Shown here in pieces: positions 57,126 to 64,000 of a DNA stretch of 64,000 bases. Position 1 is the first letter of the stretch; each line of letters begins with the position of its first letter. A program made the position numbers and the translations under genes. The notes beneath the pieces are model-generated. The model was given only the letters and a program-made list of their open reading frames with translations. It made no database searches and had not been told where the DNA came from. This DNA comes from Bacteroidota bacterium (GTDB lineage: Bacteria; Bacteroidota; Bacteroidia; Chitinophagales; LD1). The DNA is taken from positions 25,205-89,204 of the forward strand of contig CANJRM010000001.1 in the NCBI GenBank assembly GCA_947476645.1, given 5' to 3'.

Positions 57126-58157
57126 ATGAAAGACGGAGTTTATTACAGTGACTACTTACAACTTGACAAAATTCTAGGAGCGCAACAATTAGAAAGCGAT
57201 AAGGCAAGCGCACATGCGCATGATGAAATGCTGTTCATCATCATTCATCAGTCATATGAACTTTGGTTCAAGCAGATATTATTTGAGGTAGGCTCCGTAA
57301 TGAACATTATGAGTCAGCCGAACATCAGCGACAATTCTCCTGATTTATTCACCGTCAATCATCGCTTGAAAAGAGTCGTGACCATTTTGAATGTGCTGGT
57401 TGACAAGGTGAATATTCTCGAAACCATGACCCCGCTCGATTTTCTTGATTTCAGGAACATGCTTCGTCCTGCATCGGGTTTTCAGAGTATTCAATTCAAA
57501 TTACTCGAAGCACATTTAGGTTTGCGAATGGATCAACGCCATGGGAAATCGTATTACACCAGTCAACTAAAACCCGAAGACAAAAAAATTATTGAAGATG
57601 CAGAATTGACAAAGCCATTGATTGACCTGGTGAATGAATGGTTAGAGCGAATGCCTTTTTTTGATAACATGGATTATTGGACAGAAGAAAAAATGGAAAA
57701 TGGAGTCCACCCGTTTTGGAAAAAGTATCACGGGGCTTATGATTCAAGTTTGGTGGAAGGCGAAAAATTTAATCTCTCTCGTTTCGAAGAATTAATGTTC
57801 AGCAGCGAAAAGAAAGAAGGCTGGAGTTTAAGTTCGAAAGCAAGACGAGCCGCACTCTTCATTATGCTGTATCGCGATTATCCTTTGCTTCAAGCGCCTT
57901 TTCATTTTCTTAATCTGCTTTTAGAAATTGATAATGGTATTTCTACCTGGCGTTACAGACACATGAATATGGTGCACCGCATGATTGGCACCAGAACAGG
58001 AACAGGAGGCAGCACCGGGAAAGATTATTTACAAGGTGCACTCAACAAGCACTACATTTTTATTGAGTTTGCAGAACTCACTTCATTTTTAATTGAACGA
58101 AATAAATTGCCGCAACTTTCTCATGAGCTCAAAAGCCGTTTGGGATTTGATGCTTAA
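57126..58157 (+). CDS. kynA: Tryptophan 2,3-dioxygenase
   Basis: Haem dioxygenase opening the indole ring of L-tryptophan to N-formylkynurenine, the first kynurenine-pathway step. 343 aa. The N-terminal YLQLDKILGAQQLESDKASAHAHDEMLFIIIHQSYELWFKQ contains the catalytic His and substrate-binding Tyr/Phe/Arg region; HMNMVHRMIGTRTGTGGSTGKDYLQGAL carries the proximal haem His and the GTGGSTG loop. With kmo at 43608, two of the five steps to quinolinate/NAD are in the window, though unlinked. Closed by a bidirectional terminator. Confidence 0.95.
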   Translation: MKDGVYYSDYLQLDKILGAQQLESDKASAHAHDEMLFIIIHQSYELWFKQILFEVGSVMNIMSQPNISDNSPDLFTVNHRLKRVVTILNVLVDKVNILETMTPLDFLDFRNMLRPASGFQSIQFKLLEAHLGLRMDQRHGKSYYTSQLKPEDKKIIEDAELTKPLIDLVNEWLERMPFFDNMDYWTEEKMENGVHPFWKKYHGAYDSSLVEGEKFNLSRFEELMFSSEKKEGWSLSSKARRAALFIMLYRDYPLLQAPFHFLNLLLEIDNGISTWRYRHMNMVHRMIGTRTGTGGSTGKDYLQGALNKHYIFIEFAELTSFLIERNKLPQLSHELKSRLGFDA

Positions 58158-58180
58158 TTTCTAATCCATTTCTCACAAAA

Positions 58181-58213
58181 AAAATGTCCCGCTTTTCAGC
58201 GGGACATTTTTTT
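58181..58213. terminator. Bidirectional terminator between kynA and the PorE-like gene
   Basis: AAAATGTCCCGC (58181-58192), TTTTCA, GCGGGACATTTT (58199-58210): a perfect 12-bp stem with A before and T after, so it works on both strands. It separates the convergent kynA and OmpA-family genes. Confidence 0.93.
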
Positions 58214-60575
58214 ATTTTCCTTCTTCCTTCTTCATTCCTATAATCTGGAATTCAGTTCTGCGGTTAATTGCTCTTCCGGCAGGGTCGTCTTTTCCTTCTT
58301 CCGTTTGATTAGGCACCTTAGGTTTACTTTCACCATAGCCTACAGCTTTCATTCTATCTTTTGGTATTCCTTTCTCAACCAAATATTTCACACAACTTTC
58401 TGCGCGAGCCTGTGACAATTTCATATTGTCTTTATCTGAGCCAATAGCATCGGTGTGAGCGCTCAACTCAATAATGAATGCTGGATTCTCCACCATAATC
58501 TGGTAAAGGTTGTTCAACACCAGTTTAGAGTTTTCTGTAAGTGTAGCTTTACCAAATTCATACAATACATTTTGTAGCGTGTATGTTTTGTTCAACTCGA
58601 GTTTCGCAATAGCAATGTCTTTACGAATGGTATCTATCAAACCAATATCATGCGTGGTTACATTAATGGTCTTGGTAAAGTATTCGTTCTTACGAACAAC
58701 CACTTTGTAGTTTTTATCCATTTCTAAATCGAAAGCATAATTAGGATCGCTCTTTACGTAGTAAGCTGTTTTCTCCATTCCATTAGGATAAACCTCTATC
58801 AACTCTACGTTTGCATCGCGTAAACCTTCTGACTTACCTTCTTCGGTAATCAAGCCTTTCAACACATAAGCTCCTTTTCGAACAGCTACGTTATTCTGTA
58901 ACGTATCTTCACCCGGCAATCCTTTCGTAGTTATGGTTTCTGCTTTAGTTTGAAATCCTTCTCTTTCCACTTCAACAACATAATCTGTTTCAGGGGCAAG
59001 CTTAAAGAAATAGTATCCCCCTTTATCGGGACTTGATTTACTTGATGAATCAACTCCAACTAAAATTTTTGTTCCATCTTCTGCTTTGCGATACAATTTA
59101 AACGTAGCACCTTTAAGAGCCACACCACCATCGTCTCCACCTTCTTTAAACGCCATACCTTGTACTGCGTATTTGAAGTTGCTCCAATAGAAAATATCAT
59201 CTGATGCAGTTTTGATTCCATTCAAAGGAACGCTTCCTAATCTGTTAGATACGATGAAACCATTTGTTTGGTCGCTGCTGCGTGAGTAATATAAATCATC
59301 GGCACCTGTGTTAACCGGTGAACCAATATTGGTTACATCACCCCAAGCTAAATCTGCTCCTTCTGTGCTTTTGAAAACATCAAAACCGCCAAAGCCCGGA
59401 TGCCCGTTTGAGCTAAAGTAAAGTGTTTTGGTGCTGTCATCAAAGAAAGGTGTTTCATCATCACCCGAAGTATTAATAGGTCCCTTCAAAATTTTCGGGC
59501 CTTTATATTCACCGTTCTGAGTTCTTAAACAATACCAAATATCCATGCCTCCCGGTCCACCTTCGCGGTCAGAAGCAAAATAGATAATCTCCATTCCATC
59601 ATCTGAAGTGCGAACACTTGGCTGAGTAGAAGTATGCTTTTCTTTTTCGTTAATAGGTTCAGGTAAACGCTGAACGTTTGAAAACTTTCCCTCTTTAAAA
59701 TCAGCAACAAAAATATTACATAGCGGACGATCATCATCTACCTCCAAACATTTCGTGAAATAAAAACGCGTAAGCGCTTTATTAAAGGTTCCATTTCCAA
59801 TGGTATAACCCGGTTCATTTATTTCTTCGCTTTCTACAACTTTTCCTTTGCCCCAATCATTTCCGCCTTTAGTTGCGTGATAGATATTATAGTATCTTTT
59901 TGATTTAGTTCCGTTTACAAAAATCAATGTATCTCCCGATGAAAGACCATCTACTTTTAAAGAAGAATAATAAAGCTGGTCTTCACCTACTCCGTAAGGA
60001 GATGCTTCGGTATACGATTTGTTGATTCCGGTTCCTACACTCAACACCTTCACTTTTGCTTTCTTAGCTGTGTTTGCAAATTGACATCCTGCAATTTCAA
60101 GGTCAGCCAACTTGAGCAAATTATCGGTTTCGCTTTTAGGAGTATATGCTTTCTTGAATTTGTAGAGATATTCAATTGCCTGGTCAAACTTGCCATTGCG
60201 GTGAAGCACCTGACCGTAATAATAACCTCCTGTATTGAACAACACTTTATCTTCTTCGTCCCACTTCTTCATTTTTGTTTTTTCACCCGGCTTAATGTCG
60301 TAGAATTTTTTGAAGAACACTTCGGCATTTTCATAATCGCGCGCCTGCAAAAGCGACATGCCTAACCAAAAGTGAGCATAACGATTGGACGAATCATCTC
60401 GAACTACATTCTTGTAGTATTCTGCAGCGGTATAGTAATAAGACTGTGCATAGAAATTATCCGCAATCTTTAACTCAGTTCCTGCATTACGTGAAGGAAC
60501 ACGATGTTTTTGAGCGAAAGAAAAAGAGGTGCTTAGAAGCAAAGCACAAACTGTCAGGGTTAAAATCTTCTTCAT
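58212..60575 (-). CDS. PorE-like OmpA-family protein (TPR, propeller, CRD, OmpA)
   Basis: 787 aa with signal peptide MKKILTLTVCALLLSTSFSFAQ. Domains in order: TPRs at about 30-150 (NFYAQSYYYTAAEYYKNVVRD; AHFWLGMSLLQARDYENAEVFFKKFYDIKPGE), a WD40/PD40 propeller at about 185-460 (IIYFASDREGGPGGMDIWY; TLYFSSNGHPGFGGFDVFKS), one or two carboxypeptidase-like domains at about 470-650, and a peptidoglycan-binding OmpA domain at about 670-787 (IIELSAHTDAIGSDKDNMKLSQARAESCVKYLVEKGI). This order matches T9SS component PorE. It follows the PorP gene with an attenuator-like hairpin in the 87-bp gap. Confidence 0.9.
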   Translation of the reverse strand: MKKILTLTVCALLLSTSFSFAQKHRVPSRNAGTELKIADNFYAQSYYYTAAEYYKNVVRDDSSNRYAHFWLGMSLLQARDYENAEVFFKKFYDIKPGEKTKMKKWDEEDKVLFNTGGYYYGQVLHRNGKFDQAIEYLYKFKKAYTPKSETDNLLKLADLEIAGCQFANTAKKAKVKVLSVGTGINKSYTEASPYGVGEDQLYYSSLKVDGLSSGDTLIFVNGTKSKRYYNIYHATKGGNDWGKGKVVESEEINEPGYTIGNGTFNKALTRFYFTKCLEVDDDRPLCNIFVADFKEGKFSNVQRLPEPINEKEKHTSTQPSVRTSDDGMEIIYFASDREGGPGGMDIWYCLRTQNGEYKGPKILKGPINTSGDDETPFFDDSTKTLYFSSNGHPGFGGFDVFKSTEGADLAWGDVTNIGSPVNTGADDLYYSRSSDQTNGFIVSNRLGSVPLNGIKTASDDIFYWSNFKYAVQGMAFKEGGDDGGVALKGATFKLYRKAEDGTKILVGVDSSSKSSPDKGGYYFFKLAPETDYVVEVEREGFQTKAETITTKGLPGEDTLQNNVAVRKGAYVLKGLITEEGKSEGLRDANVELIEVYPNGMEKTAYYVKSDPNYAFDLEMDKNYKVVVRKNEYFTKTINVTTHDIGLIDTIRKDIAIAKLELNKTYTLQNVLYEFGKATLTENSKLVLNNLYQIMVENPAFIIELSAHTDAIGSDKDNMKLSQARAESCVKYLVEKGIPKDRMKAVGYGESKPKVPNQTEEGKDDPAGRAINRRTEFQIIGMKKEEGK

Positions 60576-60601
60576 CGTTGTGTGTTTATTTTCCTTTTAT
60601 T

Positions 60602-60633
60602 AAAAAAAACCCGCACAGTGTAATGCAGGTTTT
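60602..60633 (-). terminator. Attenuator-like hairpin between porP- and porE-like genes
   Basis: On the minus strand AAAACCTGCA pairs with TGCGGGTTTT (plus 60624-60633 and 60606-60615; one G-U wobble), followed by a run of T. It probably trims the PorP transcript and lets part of it read through to the downstream PorE-like gene. Confidence 0.7.
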
Positions 60634-60662
60634 CATTTTACGTAAAAATTACCGGCAGCAAA

Positions 60663-61742
60663 TTAAAATCTGCGACTTGGCAATGATTTGTTCGCTTTAA
60701 ATGATTTTACTGTTTCGCCTACATAAGCCAATGAAATTTCAAAAGCTCCGCGGTTAGTAGTAGATGATTTTAAAGACGAAATATTAGTGTCGTAAGCAAA
60801 TCCTAAACGAACGTTACGGAACTCAACATTTGCCATTGGAATAATAGCATCGGAAGTTCCACCGGTAACTCCGGCATAACGATAGCGAAGACCTACGCTT
60901 ACGCTATTGTTAGTTCTGAACCCTGTATTGAAATAATAAGTTGCTGAAAGACCCGGAAGAATTTCCATGAATGGTCCCTGATACATCAATAAAAATTCAG
61001 GGCTGATAGACACTTTCTTTTTTGCACCAATGAATGCTTCAATACTTAAGTCAACATTGAACTTGCGTGGCAAAACACTACTCTTGTTTAATGCGTTTGT
61101 CAATGTATCTTTTACAATAGATTGTTTGGGCTCAATTAAATGATAAGCGCCTACTCCAATTCCTAATTTTACTTTGTCTTTGAAATTTGAACGCCAGTAT
61201 AAACCAACATTCATATCGCCACGAAGGAAACCACGGCTGTAATTTTCTTTTGAAGCATTAGCAGGTGTTTCGTTATGACCCAAGAACTGGTCTCCGAAAA
61301 CAGGGTCTTCAACTCTTTTTTGAAGAAGGGCCCCTTGCAAAGCTATAGATAAGCGATGCTGACCAGTCTTGCCAAAACCCTTGTGATAAGCCACTGTAAA
61401 GTTGGCATTTAAAACAGAAAGACCTGCAGCACCCGAACGGTCGTTGAAAAATCCAACACCGATAGCGAGTTTATCTGTTCTCAAATAGCCTTCGAGTAGA
61501 CAAAAATCTACATCGGCACCTACTGTATGAAAACCGTTTTTACCTAACGCACTTGACCACTGGTCGCGGTAAATAGCAGCCAAACGATAGCTTCCATCGT
61601 AGTTACCCACCAATGATGGATTGAGCCACGAAGCATGCGTGTAGTATTGAGCAAAGTGTAAGTCCTGCGATTGAGCAGCGAAAGTTGCGAGGGTAGCTAC
61701 AACAACAAATACGCGTTTAGCGATAGGAGTAAAAAATCTCAT
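60663..61742 (-). CDS. PorP/SprF family type IX secretion membrane protein
   Basis: 359-aa outer-membrane barrel with signal peptide ending ...FAAQSQ. DLHFAQYYTHASWLNPSLVGNYDGSYRLAAIYRDQWSS is the diagnostic start of PorP/SprF proteins; later VKLGIGVGAYHLIEPKQSI and RFGFAYDTNISSLK-like strands complete the barrel. These proteins attach type IX cargo (often SprB-like adhesins) to the surface. Pairs with the downstream OmpA/PorE-like gene; promoter at 61772-61801. Confidence 0.93.
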   Translation of the reverse strand: MRFFTPIAKRVFVVVATLATFAAQSQDLHFAQYYTHASWLNPSLVGNYDGSYRLAAIYRDQWSSALGKNGFHTVGADVDFCLLEGYLRTDKLAIGVGFFNDRSGAAGLSVLNANFTVAYHKGFGKTGQHRLSIALQGALLQKRVEDPVFGDQFLGHNETPANASKENYSRGFLRGDMNVGLYWRSNFKDKVKLGIGVGAYHLIEPKQSIVKDTLTNALNKSSVLPRKFNVDLSIEAFIGAKKKVSISPEFLLMYQGPFMEILPGLSATYYFNTGFRTNNSVSVGLRYRYAGVTGGTSDAIIPMANVEFRNVRLGFAYDTNISSLKSSTTNRGAFEISLAYVGETVKSFKANKSLPSRRF

Positions 61743-61771
61743 GATGTCAGAATTAGTTAGTGAATCTGTTT

Positions 61772-61801
61772 CAAATCTACAAAAGGTTTCGAATTACCAA
61801 A
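61772..61801 (-). promoter_or_regulatory. porP-porE operon promoter
   Basis: Minus strand: -7 box TAGATTTG (plus 61772-61779) and -33 TTTG (plus 61798-61801), 18 nt apart; both match the Bacteroidota consensus exactly. It lies 29 bp upstream of the PorP start. Confidence 0.7.
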
Positions 61802-61841
61802 GAATTACAAAAAATATTTTCAAATAAAATTTCGATGGCAT

Positions 61842-63299
61842 CTATTCAAGCCCCTTTAATAGGCTCTCATAAAAGGCAATGCTTTCCATATAATCCTTCA
61901 CTCCTATTCGCTCATCAATGCCATGAATAGTTCCCACGAGTTCGCTATTCATCCGCACAGGAAAGAAGCGATAAGTATTATCCGTTAAATCCTGAAAATG
62001 TTTTGAGTCGGTACTGCCAAGCATTAAGAAAGGAGCAACAATGGCATCAGGGAACACTTCGGCACAAGTTCTTTGCAGCAAATTAAAACCGTAAGTATCG
62101 GTGCGGGATTGATGTGATGGCTCATACACTTCCCCAATATTTATTTTCACGCGTTCATCGTTGATTAGTTGCGTTATTCTATCCGTTACTTTTTTGGAAG
62201 TTTCATCGGGCAGAATTCTGAAATTGATTTTTGCACTTACCAAGGATGGAATCACATTTTCTTTTACCCCTGTATTCATTACTGTAGCTACGGAAGTAGT
62301 GCGGAGCAACGCTGCTCCTTCTCCCGATTTTTCGTATTCATTTAATATAAGTGGCTTGAACAACCAGCGATTAGCAAAAACAGTTTTAAGTGGCTGCGGC
62401 ATTTCAGGGCCAATGAAATTCATGAATTCGTTTACCGTTTCTACCGTTCTTCTTTCTTCGGGATTGTCGTGAATTTTCTTTACCGCACTAACCAATACAT
62501 CTAATGCCGTTTCTTTTGCAGGGTGACTGCTATGCCCTCCTTTTAAGTTTACTGATAGTTCAAGTGTTACATATCCTTTCTCAGCTGTGCCGATGAGGGC
62601 AACAGGACGAGTCATATTGGGAACCATGCCGTTGGATACCATTCCGCCTTCGTCTATATAGAATTCGAATGTGGCTTTTTGTTGACGGAAATATTCTGCA
62701 ATGGCTGCAGCTCCTTTGTTGCCGCCAATTTCTTCATCGCTACCAAAAGCAAAGTAAATAGTGCGCGCAGGAGTGAAATGATTTGCCTGCAATTTTTTCA
62801 ATGCTTCGAAAATCGAAATCAAACTTCCTTTATCATCGAGTGTGCCGCGCCCCCAAATAAAACCATCGGCTACTTCGCCACTGAACGGAGCGTGCGTCCA
62901 TTTCTCTTTTGTTGTTTCTTCAATAGGTACCACGTCTAAGTGCGCGTAAAGAATAACAGGCTTAGCAGTTTCATTTTTGCCTTTCCATTTCAGCAGCAAA
63001 CTTCTCTTGTTGATGATAGTGTCTTCTAAGTTTTCGAACACCGAAGCATATTCTGTTTTGAGAAAAATAAAGAATGAATCAAAGGCGAGTTGATTCACCA
63101 CCGCTGTGTCATCAAACGAAACCGTATTTATTTTTACCGCTTCACTCAAATGTTTTACTGCTGTTTCGTCAATGGGGAAATCTATTCGCTTGCCATCGGC
63201 AGCAGTAATTTGTTTGGTTTTAAATGAAGATGTTTTGAAAAAGAGGATTGCTGCAAGAACTACAAGCAACAGCAAAAGAGTGAGGAGAAGTTTTTTCAT
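61842..63299 (-). CDS. M20-family metallopeptidase
   Basis: 485 aa with an N-terminal membrane anchor (MKKLLLTLLLLLVVLAAILFF). M20 zinc-site motifs: ILYAHLDVVPIEETTKEKWTHAPF (His and Asp), GRGTLDDKGSL (bridging Asp), FGSDEEIGGNKG (Glu pair), and a His near the C-terminus (GTIHGIDERI). Residues of about 235-360 form the dimerisation lid. Close to carboxypeptidase PM20D1/Gly-X carboxypeptidase-like enzymes that cut N-acyl or dipeptide substrates. The gap to rpoC is 82 bp. Confidence 0.92.
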   Translation of the reverse strand: MKKLLLTLLLLLVVLAAILFFKTSSFKTKQITAADGKRIDFPIDETAVKHLSEAVKINTVSFDDTAVVNQLAFDSFFIFLKTEYASVFENLEDTIINKRSLLLKWKGKNETAKPVILYAHLDVVPIEETTKEKWTHAPFSGEVADGFIWGRGTLDDKGSLISIFEALKKLQANHFTPARTIYFAFGSDEEIGGNKGAAAIAEYFRQQKATFEFYIDEGGMVSNGMVPNMTRPVALIGTAEKGYVTLELSVNLKGGHSSHPAKETALDVLVSAVKKIHDNPEERRTVETVNEFMNFIGPEMPQPLKTVFANRWLFKPLILNEYEKSGEGAALLRTTSVATVMNTGVKENVIPSLVSAKINFRILPDETSKKVTDRITQLINDERVKINIGEVYEPSHQSRTDTYGFNLLQRTCAEVFPDAIVAPFLMLGSTDSKHFQDLTDNTYRFFPVRMNSELVGTIHGIDERIGVKDYMESIAFYESLLKGLE

Positions 63300-63326
63300 C
63301 GGTTAATTTGAAATGACAAAATAAAA

Positions 63327-63355
63327 AAAGCCCTCTGCATTACTGCAAAGGGCTT
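63327..63355 (-). terminator. rpoC terminator
   Basis: AAAGCCCT, CTGCA TTAC TGCA, AGGGCTTT form a stem at 63327-63355 with a T run on the minus strand (plus ATAAAAAAAG before it). It ends the rpoC transcript. Confidence 0.88.
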
Positions 63356-63381
63356 TGTATTTACTTCGGAGTTCCGAATTA

Positions 63382-64000
<619 letters not shown>

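Overview
The window comes from a member of the Bacteroidota, probably a Chitinophagales/Sphingobacteriia-like lineage. Evidence: type IX secretion (T9SS) C-terminal sorting domains on several secreted proteins; PorP/SprF, PorE-like and PorG-like (DUF6089) proteins; TonB-dependent receptors with N-terminal carboxypeptidase-like domains; a DUF4249 lipoprotein and a DUF5686 protein; Bacteroidota-type -7 boxes (TAnnTTTG); and no Shine-Dalgarno signals. Most of it is ordinary chromosome, ending in the 3' part of rpoC. I found no rRNA, tRNA, phage, transposase or CRISPR.

Layout. 1-7062: nutrient uptake and glycan use (partial sodium/solute symporter, TonB receptor + DUF4249 lipoprotein, GH27 alpha-galactosidase, alkaline-phosphatase-superfamily enzyme). 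7063-12428: a redox/stress operon (YjdI ferredoxin-like, DoxX, haem-binding domain, FMN reductase, two pirins, YceI, DUF6069) next to a MarR regulator; matching palindromes sit at the same place in the marR promoter and the operon promoter. 12442-20064: amidase, SDR, MpaB-like oxygenase, acyl-CoA ligase, TonB receptor. 20065-20527: a divergent intergenic region filled by a striking 21-bp-period repeat array. 20528-26317: T9SS cargo, fatty-acid hydroxylase, GH92 mannosidase, CorC-type protein. 26398-35945: envelope cluster bamA-uppS-DUF6089-nadK-DUF5686-CBS-hydrolase. 36116-37804: glutamine amidotransferase, CvpA, YqeY.

37926-42003 is the accessory part: a solo LuxR-type HTH protein, an unknown 165-aa protein, a second 21-bp-period array of different sequence but the same architecture, a small HTH/coiled-coil protein, and a tightly overlapping three-gene operon (DUF6932 nucleotidyltransferase-like protein, XRE regulator, KGGVGR-type MinD-like ATPase with TPRs) that looks like a candidate conflict/defence module. 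42242-54257: thioesterase, MBL hydrolase, kmo, two large T9SS proteins around a small secreted protein, recJ, asnB. 54414-64000: a decayed lipoprotein gene, a secreted CrtC/AttH-like protein, kynA (which with kmo gives two kynurenine-pathway steps), the PorE/PorP pair, an M20 peptidase and partial rpoC.

The most interesting signals are (1) the two 21-bp arrays, each unit carrying a short inverted repeat around 3 nt with compensatory arm changes; (2) the DUF6932-XRE-KGGVGR operon; (3) the paired MarR operators; (4) bamA lacking an ATG and apparently starting at CTG; (5) short-word and palindromic repeats embedded in frame in T9SS sorting domains as well as between genes; and (6) a lipoprotein gene broken by both a nonsense codon and a frameshift.
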